64,000 nt of DNA from Agaricus subrufescens (GCA_029945375.1 CM057059.1:1736001-1800000); one strand, 5' to 3'. Shown: positions 31,920-44,986, counted from the first letter of the stretch. Notes: a model not told the origin generated them from the letters alone. Translations and numbers: made by a program.

Positions 31920-34691
31920 ATGAACCTCCTCAAACGTCTGCGTCCTTCGCGACATCGTCCATCCCCTTCAACTGATGGCGCTCCTGTCTCTGGATGACCT
32001 CCTCATAGTTCGGCTAATCAACTCGCTCATGCATCGCTAACTCTCGAGCACTTAACCCTTGCATCAATGTCTGGTCCATCCGCGCCGACCACCCCTGTCT
32101 ATCCACCCCAGTTGACAAACTCGGGCACATACAATGGTTGCGCCCCGTCAGATGTACCCCAACACTCACAACCGCTTGTGGTTACTTCGGAAGAGCCCGC
32201 GCCTCATCAACGACTGCCAGTGAGCTCTGCGACGGATGAAGATAGTGGGACGCTAAATGTTTTTCGCTTTTAGCCACCCCAGAGCATCTATTCTAACATG
32301 CGCTATAACGTTCAGAGCGTTCATGACCCGAGAAACGTGTACATTGACGGCAACATGAATACTGGTCGGAATTTTCCGTAATATATTTGAGTTACTAATG
32401 CCGAGCGTTGACTGGCTGCTAGTTGCTTACACAAATACCATCATTAAAGGTTCAAATAAGTGTACGTGATTGTCCTTGGTCTGCTACCTCTCCTGACGAC
32501 ATTGTGTGGTAGTCATGAAAGAGCTTCTGGAGAGAACAATACCAGGAGCGGCATTTGGTTCCTCCCCTCGCGACTCACCCCCACGATGTCATCCTGGGAC
32601 CCGTCTGGCAATCCTACAGCGGTGTATAGATTTTATCGTGGATTGTACTGGTCAAAGAAAACTGCGATGGGTGTTTGGCGCAGCAAGAGTTGGAAAATCT
32701 GCTATTATGCAGAGTGTTGCCGAATCTGTTGTCTCTCTCGTAATCTGCCAGGCTTCGCTCTTCTTCTTTGTCAATGGGCGTAGCGATGGGACTAAAGCCA
32801 TTGTAACGCTTGCTTATCAACTCGCAGCCAAAAGCGCGCCATATCGTGGATTTATCGAACGCGAGATCGCACGCGACCCCTCCCTTCTTGACTCATCAAT
32901 GTCGGTACAGTTCAATAAATTCATTGTTGAGCCTTTCATTCACTACCCTCAATTGGCTGTCCCTGGTCGCGTGTTAATCATATTCGACGGCCTTAATGAG
33001 TGTTATCAGTCACGTACTCAACGAGAGCTTCTCCGGCTCATCTCCGACTGCTGCACCGCTTACCCTGCTTCGCCCATCGTATGGATGATTGCAAGTCGCC
33101 CAGAGCCTCATATCGTGTCTTTCTTCGCCCAAGAAAACGTTCAGGCAGCTTACGAAAAGGAGGAAATTCTTGTGGAGTCGGACGAAGCTCGGGCTGATGT
33201 CGAAAAGTATCTGCGTGAAGAATTGACAAGGACACAAGTCGAGTTTTCCCTCAATTCCCGAGGACAGTGGCCGTCGGAACAGGAGTTCTGGTAACTCGCT
33301 GATGCTTCGGGCGGCCTATTCGTATACGCTCATACTGTCACTAAGCACATCAACGACCCTGATGTTGGAGACCCGACGTTGCAGCTCCACGATGTACTGG
33401 CCGTCATTGACTCTCTTTCACCGTCAAGCATTCACGAGAATCACCCGATGGCTCTGCTTGATGCATATTGTACTCACGGATCCTCTCCAAGGTTCCAACC
33501 AGGGTTGAGCAAAACACGCGAAAACTCTTGGTGGCATTAGCTGGGACTACCCATTCCCCCACTACTCGACAAGCAGAAAACTTCATCTCGCTATGCAACT
33601 GGTTAGGTTTGACATGCGACGAAGCTTATGCTGCCCTTCGTCCTCTCGCTTCTGTCATGAGTACTCCTGGGCGTGATAAAGCCCATGAGGAACAAGTGCA
33701 GTCTTTCCATCAATCCTTCATCGACTCTATTTCCGACTTTCCACGATCCGGGTTCTCACAAGATATCAAACACGAAGCTCGCGAACTCTATATTCAATGT
33801 ACGATGCGGATTCTTGCGCAGGCCTCTGATGGTATTGATATTGGCGCTATCAGCTATCAGCTTCATAACCCGGAGGTGCTCTGTTGCGTGGCACTGGTAC
33901 CGGGGGCAACATTTCGCTTACATGGCCCGTGGACGACGAAATTGAGTGGGATGACAGCAAGACACGACTGCATATCTATAAAATGGCGTTTGCGACTGTT
34001 GCGGTTGGGGTCGGACTCAGAAAAGAGGCATTCTATAATGTGTCTTACATCCGCCCCTTTGCTACGGGCTTTAGACGGCTAGGCGCGGATAATATTGTGC
34101 GGTTACGTGAAGCTGTTTTTGTTAGTTTTTTCGTGTATACTTGTATGTTCGTTATGCTGATACCGTGTATTAGCACCGTGCTCCTCTTCAGGAATTCCTA
34201 GAGCAAGGTCTACTCTTGAAGATACCCGTCAAATCGTTTAATTTTTCAGATATTGTATCGACAACCCGATTGCAATACTGGCGTCTCATGGATAGTGGAA
34301 GAGATCTACCTGATCCATGGGACTCGTCTTGTAGGGTGAGTGAACTTTGTTTTGTATTTATATCCCGTTGTTAAAGTTTTCTGTGGTCGTGTAGCATGAA
34401 TGGGAAGGGGCTTGGCAAGAGGGTGAGCATGAGGGTTGGGGAACTGTGATAGAAAAAGATCCTCATACGATTAACTCGTGTGATTTTTGCTGTGGTCGGT
34501 TGGAACGTCAGTTGGAAGCAGTAAAGACTGTGTCTCCGGATTATTCGTTATTGGTTTTGTTTACTTCGACGAATGTGGCGTTGGTGGAATTTGAGTTTGT
34601 TGCTTTGGAGGATGGGGTGTCGGTGTGGAAGTATAGGCTTGCGCATAATTTTACGAAGGAGCGGCGGAAGCAGTTAGGGAGTGCTGTGTGA
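31920..34691 (+). pseudogene. NACHT-domain NLR-like pseudogene (copy N4)
   Basis: All exons of the family are present but broken. The N-terminal exon starts MNLLKRLRPSRHRPSPS and hits TGA at 31,995-31,997; the frame stays open beyond it, and an Arg codon CGA changed to TGA is likely. The motif PRNVYIDGNMNT and VAYTNTIIKG follow. The NACHT exon (from 32,514) has the P-loop changed to GAARVGKS, IIFDGLNECY in place of DGLDEC, TAA at 33,292-33,294 after EFW, a two-base insertion near 33,466 and another frameshift near 33,873. The C-terminal cysteine module (CDFCCGRLERQLE) is open to the TGA at 34,689-34,691. At least four disabling changes, plus the P-loop change, make a functional product very unlikely. 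Confidence 0.88.
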
Positions 34692-35077
34692 TATGGATTT
34701 AATCTTCTTTATTATCATTTTGCACATATGGGAAGATTACTCGGGACTCTGCTCATTCTACCAGTTGTAGATTAGATAGCGTATTGGACAGGTCTCAAAC
34801 AAGCTTAAGCGAATGCTATCCACAGAACTTAACAATCAAGCCATCGGATTACCTTTAGATTATGAGCAAACATCTGACTTGCTTATCACCGCTGCTTGTA
34901 AGGCTAGTGTCATCATTCCTGTGGTTCTAGGATATGTCTAGGAGATTTCTTTAGAACAGCATCAAGGCGATGTAACGGAAAGGCCGGGCCGAGTTTAATT
35001 TTCCGGCGCAGGCAATGCTGCAGCCTCGTGTCGAAGCAAGCACTGCCCGACTCTCATGCATAAATAACAGCAAGGAA

Positions 35078-35145
35078 TCTCTCTCACATCGCCTTGTCAA
35101 ATGCGCGTACCTCGCTGCCTATGCTTTTGGAGGCATCGTTCACGA
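35078..35145. promoter_or_regulatory. Conserved element upstream of NACHT copy N5
   Basis: Reads CTCTCACATCGCCTTGTC then AAATGC, followed by CTATGCTTTTGGAGG. Same block as upstream of N1, N2 and N3. Confidence 0.4.
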
Positions 35146-35304
35146 AGGGCTCTTGCTGGGCCCAGCAATGCACCTTGCGCCTCTGGAATGCATTTCTCAT
35201 CTACCTGTCTTTCGATCAATATAGAGGCACCCGAACAGGGTATGACGTATCTCCAGATCGATATTTCATGAGGGATACTCATTCCGCTGCCTAAGACTCC
35301 ACAG

Positions 35305-38032
35305 GACGCCTTTCGGTTGGCAGGGCCCAGGATGACCCGGTTTTTCTACTTGATGACCAATGGGTCATAATCGAACGTTCAGGTCTGCCAATACCCACCC
35401 ATGACCAACACCGCCCGATTGCTCAGCCACTGTATGCGACAAGCTCCAACCAGTCCGAGCGTTGTATTCTATTAACTGTACCTCAACATTCACCAACCTC
35501 TGTGGCGAGAACTTCACAAGATTCTTTTTCTTCGAGTCAACGACGGACGGTAAGTTTCCCTGCCAGTGTCCTTGGCTATAAATAAAGATGTTGAGACGTG
35601 CCTAGCCATCTCCGAATCGGTACTCACCCCTACTACACGACGAAAATTCGGGTACCCACTGTAGTAATCAATTCGTGCATGATTCAAGAAACGTATCTGT
35701 TGATGGTAACATGAATAATAGTAAGTTTCCATTGTGTACTTGACGTAGTATCACCAACGCGCAAACTGACTTGGTATCAGTCACCTACTCAAATGTTGTC
35801 GTTAGCGGTGCCAGTAACTGTAAGAAACTATCATTTGTGTATCACCTCTACTAATAGCCACATCTATACATAGTCATGGAAAAGTTCCTGGAGAAAACGA
35901 TCCTCGGGGCTGCCTTCGACTCCTCTGCTCGCACACCCCCTCCGCGATGCCATCCTGGGACTCGCCTGGCCATTCTAGAACGATGCATAGACTTCATCGT
36001 TAATTGTGTTGGCGAACAAAAGATCCGCTGGGTGGTTGGCGCTGCTGGAGTTGGAAAGTCGGCGATCATGCAGAATGTCGCTGAATCTGACATCCCTCCT
36101 GTAACCTACCGGGCGTCAATCTTCTTCTTCGTCAATGGCCGTAGTGATGGAACCAAGGCCATCGTTACAATTGCCTATCAGCTTGCAGCGAAATGCGAGC
36201 TTTATCGTCAATTCATCGAACACGAGATCGCTCGTGATCCGTCACTTCTCCAGTCATCGATATCGGTCCAGTTCAATAAGTTTATTATTGAACCTTTCAT
36301 CTATCACCCTCAGTTGAAGTCTTCTGGTCGTATCTTAATCATAATTGATGGCCTTGACGAATGTGACAAGTCACGTACCCAACGCGAGCTTCTTCAGCTC
36401 ATCTGTAACTTCTGCCTCGCATACCCCCTCTCACCTATCGTATGGTTGATTGCTAGTCGCCCAGAGCCTCATATCACTGCTTTCTTTTCCAAAGCCCGTG
36501 TTGAGGGTGTCTATGTGAAGGAGGAGATCCTTGTTGACTCCGACGAGGCTAGAGCAGATGTCGAACAATTTCTTCGCACTGAATTTGGAAACATACAACA
36601 AGAATTCTCGCTCAGTCCCAGGGCGCAGTGGCCTCCGGAACGGGACTTCTGGAAGGTCGCTGCTGCTGCCGGCGGCCTTTTTGTATACGCCTATACAGTC
36701 GCCAAATATATCGGAGACCCAGACATCGGCGACCCCGCTTTACAGCTCAAGGATGTCCTACAGGTGATAGCTTCACCACGGAACATTCCCAGTGGACATC
36801 CGATGTCATTACTCGATGTATTGTACTCGCGAATCCTATCCAAAGTTCCAATGAAAGTAAGGGGAAACGCGCGGAAGCTCTTGCTAGCGTTAATCGAGGG
36901 TTGGCAACACTTCTTCGAACGAGAAGGAAGAAGCTTCATTGTGTTATGCAACTGGTTGGGTATGAGTTGTGATGAAGCCTACGCCGCAATACGTCATCTC
37001 AGTTCTGTGTTAGATATCCCTGGGCGTGATGCGACTGCCAAGAAAGAGCTCCGATATTTACATAAATCGTTTATCGACTACATCTCTGACTATTCCCGAT
37101 CTGGATTTTCGTCCAATATCAAACGCGAAGCTCGCCAGCTCTATGCTCAGTGTACGCTCCGGATCCTTGAGCAAGCTCCCGATGGCATTGACGCTGGTGA
37201 TCTTGATTATCGCGTTCGCGGTGAGCTTATTTTAGGGACACTGGCCCGTGGTTCTGGCATCGGTAACAACATTGCGCTTTCTTGGCCGGCGGACGAAGAA
37301 AATAGCGCAGACGACAACAAGATACGGTTGTTTATTTATAAGATGGCCGTTGCAAGTGTGGTAGATGGAATCAGGCATAGAACGAAGGCATTCTCTCCTG
37401 TGTTCTGCATTCGGCTTTTGGTCGCACGTTTCGAATCAGTCTTCGAACTCGGCGTCGAAAATTTGCATGAAGTGGTATTTGTAGGCCCTTACGTTACTTC
37501 GGGTTCACAATTCTCAAGTAGTGTTTCAGGATAAGCAACATCGTCATGAATTCATGGACCAGGGCCTACTACAGCAGATACCGGTCAAGATACTTGATTT
37601 TACCAACATCATGTGGCAAATCAATCTGCACTTTCGCTGTCCTGGGACAAGTCTATGTGATCCGTGGAATCCGGTTTGTCCAGTGAGTGAAAGATATTTT
37701 CATCCGTCATTCCCTATTGATTCTGTATCGTTCAGCATCGACGCAAAGGCGAATGGAAAGATGGGAAAGACCAGGCCTGGTCAACCGACCTCTCTATAGG
37801 CCCTGCTTCGGCTGGGCCATGTAACTTCTGTTACGAACGACTGGAGCGACATCTAGAAAGGTGGCAAACACGCTGCCCAGATCATTTAGTCTCGGTTCTG
37901 TTCACTTCTGCCGGAGTAGGTTTGGTAGAGTTTCAATTTGCTGGTCTGGGGGATGATATGTCGGAATGGACATACTGGTTTTGGCACGCATTTTCGGAAG
38001 GAGACCGTAAGAGCTTAGGAAGTTCTGTATAA
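35305..38032 (+). CDS. NACHT-domain STAND (NLR-like) protein, copy N5, intact
   Basis: Exons 35305-35549, 35606-35720, 35781-35819, 35874-37480, 37530-37682 and 37736-38032 (TAA) give about 818 residues without an internal stop. The most upstream ATG-bearing exon was not found: the frame is open back to an AG acceptor at 35,303-35,304 and reads RAQDDPVF, aligning with ARDDPAG of copy N2. Small exons encode SRNVSVDGNMNN and ITYSNVVVSGASN. NACHT core: GAAGVGKS, IFFFVNGRSDGTKAIVTIAY, IIIDGLDECD and LIASRPEPH. The C-terminal module has CNFCYERLERHLE, VLFTSAGVGLVEF and EWTYWFWHAFSEGD. It is the best preserved copy together with N3. Cytosolic NTPase switch by family; ligand unknown. Confidence 0.86.
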
Positions 38033-40282
38033 TACTTCTCATTACTATATGGAGAGTCGGTTCTTCTATCGCTTAGGGAAGAGGAGGTAATTAATAATTG
38101 CTTCAAAAAATAGTAGTACCTGAAATGCCACGTAGTTGCAGCCCCAAGCTTTCGAGTTCAACCATCTGTGATACCGTGACAGTGAAAGTCATTTTTATTT
38201 GGTATCTCAAATTCAGATTATAAAGTCACTCAAACACTATTCCCCCCGCAAATTCGAGGGACTTGGCACGGATCCAGTGACGCGCCCGCTGCGGCAGCCA
38301 TACGAGATTGCTGCTGATGCAACAGATGACTTACTGACTCCGCTCACAACCAAAATTTCCAGGCACCATATCGTTATTGCGGTAACCCTTGATCAAATAC
38401 ACCTTGATCGCGTCTCTCGATCAAATCCGAACCAGCGACGATCCCAGGACGACCCTGTGTAGAGATGCAAAGTGCCGCTCGTTGACTGGGCGACGACCGC
38501 GAAACGTAATGTAACGCCTTTTAAGATCTGAGGCACGTTCAACTGGCACGGGTTCCAACGTAAAGGGAGCTGCGAGTCTGAGGGATTTACATGGCTTATC
38601 AAGATCTCTGAAATGGGCTCAGGGTGAACTTAAAGATAGACAGATACTCACTGAAAGTTCCACTAAGCTAGAAGATATTATTCTCGAATACCATTTTGTA
38701 TTCCAGTTGATGATCGATTATGACAGGAGACAAATGGAGTCTAACTCGGTCTTTTCAGTACACTGGCGAGCTTCTGATCAGGAAAGACCTGACAATCTTG
38801 CTGGTACGCGATTTTAGTACCATACTCACGATATATGACATGTCTTGCCATTCTACCACTGCAAGCCGTCTCACTCCTCAGGCTCATTTATCTGTGTATC
38901 TCACAGCAGTGTTCCGCAGACTGTGCTTGAGCGTCGCGTGATAAATCTACATTCGAAATAAAAAAAGCCGTCTCACTCCACCAACACCTCGTGTTACTTC
39001 TAGGATCTCCGGAGATAGACTGCGAGACCCTGCACTGATTACGTATCTTATAATATCATTGACTGCCTTCCATTTTCCAGCTTTTTAGTGTCAGATTCTT
39101 ACGTCTATGATTGAACTAGGTCGTGCCGGCACTGATTTCCATATGCTAAACTTCTACTCGGAACCCAAATCTTGCTACTCCATTCAATCTATGATAGTGA
39201 AGCGTACATTGCCTGATTTACGGTTGTAGTGTCCAGATCGTGAAGTATTACTACGTCCTGTCCCACGTAGGGCTCAGTGGCTTTCGGTTTTCGAGATTTG
39301 ACGGTATGTACTCTTGACTATCTACAGATTAATAGAGTTATTCAGCATCGCTAAATTCTTTCATACCCTTCTTCGGAACGTGGTGATACGACGAGACGAC
39401 AATGTGGGGAGTTAGGGGTATAGGAAGAAAAGAACCAGCTCTGGGCTCCTAATTACGCTATCTCACAAATCATAGGATCTTACAGAAACAACAGAATCGT
39501 ATGCCTTCATCAGACCAGCTTTTGATTAAGCGCAACAGGAGATACAAATGTGTCGGAGAAGAGTAATGTTTTCATCGCTACCGTTATGTGTAAGTGTAGT
39601 GACTAAAGTGTTTACGTATACATGTACATATATCGGTCCCCGTAAAATGCCACTTACAACACTGGTCACAAAATCGAGGGCTCGAAGCTTCAAGGATCAA
39701 TGGCTCCTAGATAACTCCTTGGATACGCTCCACAACTTCGGAAAATGCCGGATGTGTTGAGGATGGAAGTGAGAAATCTACCTAAGGCTCGATTTAACGC
39801 CCCAAAAATGGATGGCCATAGGAATGGTTCCAATTAACAAGGCGCTGGGCGGATAATGGTTGAAATTCAAGATGACAAACGTCAGTTGTGATTTGCTCCC
39901 ACATTTTCCCAGTTCCCGCTTAAGCTAATGGACTTCACCATCATTGTCAAAAAAATCCGAGTTTTAAAATGGAAAGGCAATAAACATTTTAGGACAAGAG
40001 ATACGAAGGTATGTGAAATTCACATTCAGTCCGGGTCGGAGGATGTCCAGGGTTGCGATACTCATAAATATTAAGGCTAGATTGGTAGTGGAGTCCGCAT
40101 TGGGTTCGGAGCTTTTAGTGCTTGGAAAACTGATGCAACACCGTCGATCAATTCAAAATGCCATAAGCGCTTGGCTATCTGCTGCCCAATTCACTTCACC
40201 ATCGACCCCAGTACAAATGCGGATGGAAGTAGCACCCCAGCTTTGCCTTTCCCCCTCGCTGCCGGCTTCCTTTGCATGCCAG
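38033..40282. other. Intergenic, no gene supported
   Basis: About 2.2 kb with only short frames that show neither family motifs nor exon joins I can defend. The first exon of the following DUF6533 gene may lie at its right end. Confidence 0.45.
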
Positions 40283-41648
40283 TTTCCACCGGCTTGATTG
40301 CCTCGTCGTGTATGTTCAACCTTTCAATTGGCCACAGTTGTTCGTCTTGATCTATCTTTCGTTAGCGGCAGCTTGGGTCGTTGTTTTCCTGGATCTCGTG
40401 TGGTGTTTTAGTGCCGAACGCGAGTGCATATGGAGGTATGCGTGCTTTGATCTCTCTCAGAGGAGAAACTTAACACCGCGGTGTTCTTTCTGTCAGAAGA
40501 CAGCCTAATACGGTCCGCGTGGTATACATCTTTTCAAGGGTTTGCCCTATTTTGGCCCTACTGTAAGCATGATTTGCGTCCATAGAATGACGTATTGACA
40601 AGGTAGTGCAGGGCCAATTTAGTCCTTCTAAGCCGTTTTCGTTCACCACTAGACATCAAGCTCTGCCGATCTTGGTTTCTATTCCTTCACTCGAGTAATG
40701 CCAGTGTGCAAGTGGTCCTCACGACAACTCTCTATCTTCGAAGTGTGTTCATACTATCCTGACTCATCTTTTGTTTCTGATACCTATGCAGTTAATGCAC
40801 TTTATCTAAATCGACTCAGAACCCGCCTTCTCTGTATCGGCGCAGTTGTCGTGGATGCCGTAGTTATATTTATGGCTGGACTGCTAATATTCTTCTATGC
40901 TGAATTCGACGAACAATGCTCAGCTGAACAAAAGAGATTTGGATACGCTATCCCGTACGTACCCATTTACTGTCTTATTGTTTGGGATTGAAAGTGAAGC
41001 GCCCTTGCACAGCTTTGTCTTTCTCGCTAACCAGTCCCTTGCTTGGGGTTTGACATGGTATGGCAGACATCTCTTGTCAAGGGAACTCCACCCGCGGGGA
41101 GGTACCGAACTAGTCCAGATGGTTCCGTTTCTTCCGATTTTATTCCGCGACAGTAGTATAATATTGTCTGTGGTTTTGCGTGAGTGAGATTTCTTCATGC
41201 GGAGTGCTTTGCTGATATAGGAAACTAAGTTGGATTTGCCCTCGCTGTTCCATACACGACTACTAATGGCATTCAGACGCTTTCCATCTATCCGTAAGTA
41301 GCATAGAAGCTCACTGCCTATGTGCTGATATGACTGAATCTAATATAGCTGGTCAATAACTGGCCTGTCCTGCTTTGTATGCACAATTCCGCCTAAAGCG
41401 TGTAAGTATACAGTACTCAAATGGTTTCACAGACCTGTCATTTGATTCTCAACCTGTTTCGCGCTGGGAGGCCCCCATCACATTTCGACCTAACTGATCC
41501 AGCGCTTGAACTAGTGACTGTCCGTCTAGACATCCCGCCACCAGTATATCGGCACCCTACACTCAGAGGTGTTGCGAGGGAAGTTGAAGGTCTCTTTTCA
41601 TCCTCCGGACCAATTCACCATCCCTCAGCATCCTCATGCCGCATGTGA
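40283..41648 (+). CDS. DUF6533-family 7-TM membrane protein (gene G)
   Basis: Multi-span protein of the basidiomycete DUF6533 family. Exons: 40283-40435, 40497-40562, 40696-40742, 40792-40954, 40995-41179, 41230-41293, 41349-41376 and 41433-41648 (TGA). The first of these encodes a TM helix ending SAERECIWR, the DUF6533 signature (usually a hydrophobic helix, D/E-rich turn, then IW/VW-K/R), continued in exon 2 by NTVRVVYIFSRVCPILAL. A loop with ALYLNRLRTR precedes TM4, and LANQSLAWGLTW, LPILFRDSSI and the WSITGLSCF/TCHLILNLF join complete the usual order. Exons of 64 and 28 nt recur with identical lengths in the genes at 43.3 and 60.6 kb. The start codon exon upstream of the acceptor at 40,281-40,282 was not found. 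Role unknown. Confidence 0.75.
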
Positions 41649-42475
41649 GTGATTGATTGAGTCTTCTGGGAAGGAGACGGCACGTAATCGAGTCTGCGTC
41701 CGGTTTTTGACGTAATGACGAGTGTATCCTCCTGAGCTCAAAGATTTGTTTGCGAGGGGGTGAAGTTGGTAAATAATAGTGATAGAGATGTGTTTCATGA
41801 GCTTAATCACAATCGTTGAGTCAATCTAGTCCATTGAGATTTACCTCATTTAACGCCAATAGTCAGACAGAACATTGTGCCTTCACTGCAGTGGACCGTT
41901 AAATACGAGCTTTGCCCTTAAGACTAGTCTATTGAAAGGCCGCCGGTGTCCAAGTTGTCACTCAAAGTTTTCGTGTCCAGCGTCATGAAACTCAGTCGCT
42001 GGAGACCAAGTCTGGCAAGGGAATAGTGCGAGACAACATATTGGTCATCAAACCTCCCTCCCTCCCGTTGCCTCGTGTCACTTGCAAATCGCCTGTCGAA
42101 ATCCGCCAGCATCCCAACCGCCCAAAGTGTCCTAATAGCTCATCAAAAATCCGGCCCCTTGGGTCGGGTCGCTTACCAAGCCTCTCAAATATCAGTCCTC
42201 AATATGTCTTCGAAATCTCTAAACGGGGCCCCCTCGCTACTCTCATTTGCATAAGCTCTGGTAGCCTAACTTTTGCACTATGACATCAGGCTTTCGTACC
42301 TATCTGTCATGCTCAAGGCACAGAATCGCGGTTTGAAAAACATCAGTAGAAACAACAATGTTTATCGTGTCGCAGTGCCATAATGCATCGGGAGTAGAAG
42401 TAGAATGTTCTGACCCAATCAGTCCAGCGCGTTCTTCCCGTTCTTTGATTTCTAAGGCGCGGCACCATCAAGTGG

Positions 42476-42760
42476 CACGGCGGACATTTATGCCGAGTGA
42501 TGCTGTCATGTCAAGTTGCCGAGTGATCTGTGACGATTTGTGACATGTTGGCTACAGAGTGGTCACAACGTTCTTCTAGTGTATTTCACTTTTTTACTTC
42601 ATTTGTGACAGCGCACTGTTATAAACACTAGTGTCCATGCTATCACTTGTGACAAAAACATAGGGGTGTGACAAAGTGTGACTTAGCTCTACACACACAC
42701 ATGACATGCCGCATGACAGCATCACTCGGCATGCGACTTGACAGCTAAATGACCGCCGTG
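42476..42760. mobile_element. MITE-like element with terminal inverted repeats
   Basis: Outer arms CACGGCGGACATTTA (42,476-42,490) and, inverted, CACGGCGGTCATTTA (42,746-42,760) differ at one of 15 bases. Inner arms at 42,490-42,510 and 42,712-42,732 are a perfect 21-bp inverted repeat. TGG flanks both ends (42,473-42,475 and 42,761-42,763), a possible 3-bp target duplication. The interior is non-coding with repeated TGTGAC words. About 285 bp, no transposase: fits a miniature inverted-repeat element. Confidence 0.6.
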
Positions 42761-43271
42761 TGGGTGTACAGACCAAGCCACCCGAACAAGCCGTGAAAAA
42801 TCGAGCGAACACCGGCGCCGACAATCCAATCGAATTCCGACTTGAAAAACAAAAAAAATTTTTGTTCAATCGGGGATAGAAGCAGGCCGAATCAATCGGG
42901 AACACCAAAGTACCTGTATAAGCTTGGGGTTCGTTTAAGTTGGGAGTAAAAACTAGGTGCGAGCCTGGCTTAAAAGCCAGGCAGATATGAGACCGGCGAA
43001 CTCTGACGCCTTCTTGCTCATGATCATGATGTTGTGCACACACAGTCTGCCCGTCATGATGATAACATTGCATCCGCGTTGCTAAGGCTTCTCATTGGAA
43101 CAGAACCCTGAATTTCGTCTGCTGATCTTTATTACATATCAGCCCTGGATGCCAATTGGATACATATATCCGTCTGAAGGCAGCAACTTAGTTCCATTTC
43201 TTCTCCCACGCCCGCGCTAGGAGGAGAGGTTTCTACTGCCCAATTGCTGGCTGCGAAGCCGGAATAATGCG
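42761..43271. other. Intergenic upstream of DUF6533 gene H
   Basis: No gene is supported; a minus-strand open frame here lacks family features. An A/T-rich tract lies near 42,845-42,865. Confidence 0.4.
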
Positions 43272-44601
43272 ATGAGATGGCTCGAAATGAATCGTGTTGG
43301 GTCTCCGTGTAAGTGAAGTCAGCTCCCACATTCATGCATGCTAGTTATTCACTGACCAGTAGTTGGGGCCTGGGTGGTCTTGGTTGTGGAATTTTTGTGG
43401 CAGTTAAAGGATGAACACCGCCTCATCTGGAGGTAACCCGTTTTACTTTATCTTCCCGATGTTGTCTAACGCATAGAATCAGGACTCCGTGTAGCACTGT
43501 CAAGGCTGCCTATCTTGTTTCCCGATACTTGCCGCTATCCTCCCAATTGTGCGTGCCCATTATCTGAGATGCCTCGCGTCCCTCTCATTCGCAATTGAAG
43601 AGTTAACACAATACTCGTATTCCACGTAATCGGATCTCCGTCCACTCCTTCGAGAGTATGTCGGGCGTGGTTGATTTTTCAATATGGTATAGTGTTAATC
43701 ACGGGGGCACTTTTGCAAGGAGTTCTCTTACTTCGCCGTAAGGCCACGTATTCGAAATCGCGAGAGACAACCTGAGCGACTGATTTCGTAGTTTGCGCCC
43801 TATATCGCCACACTCGCAGCGTGCGAGTAGCATCATCCCTCCTGTTTATCGCACAAAGAATAATGTCGATTGCGGTGTTCATATACTTCACGTTGTTTCA
43901 AGCTACCTTTGATCCCAATTGTTCTTGTCAAGTATCATTTACTAATATTGTAGATTCGTCAGTTGATCTTTCTTACCCGTGTTTGTTGCGTGCTTATCCG
44001 AGAATTAGAATCAGTTATCTTCTGGTACAAACTATTATATGGCTCATGACCTGGAAGGGTACAAGGCCATTTGCACAACAGTCAGTTACGGTGCGCGACA
44101 TACCTCTACTTCATACCTTGGTTTGCGATGGTAGCATGGCCTGGGCGGCCATATTTGGTTAGTATTTGTAGCGTTCTTCTCAGACGATCTAATGAAATAT
44201 TACTGTTATTCAGTATCTTTCGCATTAGTTACGCCCTATATCACCATTCTTAGAGTCGACATACAGGTCGTATTTGCGTGGGTGATACTGAGCTCAGATT
44301 GTCAAATTTCCCTCTAATATCATTGGTAGGTGGCCGATCGCCATCATGTCTATAATGGTAAGTTCATCGCTCACGACGGCTTCGAAACTTGTGGAAAATG
44401 AAATAATTCTAGACTTGTCGACTTATTCTCAATATCTTAACGCTCGAACCACAATCTACCCCTGACTCTGGACCGGACATTAACACGCAGGTTTCTGAAG
44501 ACAGGATTTGGGACGTTATGACTACTGTCCGCACTTCATCGGTAGCAATGCCGAGCGTCAGAACCGATTACCCAAGCGAAGATATACTCACTACCATTTG
44601 A
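43272..44601 (+). CDS. DUF6533-family 7-TM membrane protein (gene H)
   Basis: Complete 303-aa model: exons 43272-43308, 43360-43432, 43477-43548, 43655-43737, 43792-44157, 44214-44277, 44330-44357 and 44413-44601 (TGA). The signature helix with KDEHRLIWR is split by a phase-2 intron, exactly as in the genes at 40.3 and 60.6 kb, and continues TVKAAYLVSRYLPLSS. VCRAWLIFQYG, LCALYRHTRSVRVA (cytoplasmic loop then TM4), LVQTIIWLMTW, LLHTLVCDGSMAW and SIMTCRLILNIL follow in family order. The short 28-nt exon before TCRLILN has the same length in all three paralogs. The first exon is tiny and its ATG is the least certain point. A polar tail of about 50 residues ends the protein. Function not known for the family. 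Confidence 0.82.
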
Positions 44602-44986
44602 GAAATGGGCTTAACAAAATTTATACTCTGATAAATGACTCCGAGGGACGAGGTAATAATCTTTTATTGAGAATAGTATAGCAGTTGTAAAGATAGCATG
44701 TACAAGCTTCGTGTTCGAGCAAGGCTCGAGTGCTTGTCAGAAAAATTGTGGGAGAGTGTAATGATATATGTCATGTTAGCAAATAAATATAGTAAGGAAA
44801 GAAAAAGATTGGGTATAGTGTATTGATTTCGTGAACAATTGAACGAAAGTGAAGTCTTATCAGACAAAACGTTTAGACATCAAGTAACGTACAGTGGGCA
44901 TTCAAAGAACCAAAACGCATCGCAACCGCTCCCAATTTCGATCAACAGTGGGCCAGGAACTCCACCGACCCGAAGTATGCGGATTT

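Noticed and set aside
31785..31997. Overlapping short frames before the N4 pseudogene as a separate gene
   Set aside because: The sequence is explained as the 5' region and first exon of N4, including its TGA.
42594..43073. Open minus-strand frame of 159 codons, Cys/His-rich at its end
   Set aside because: It overlaps the inverted-repeat element and A/T-rich tracts, shows no family motif, and has no supporting exon structure.
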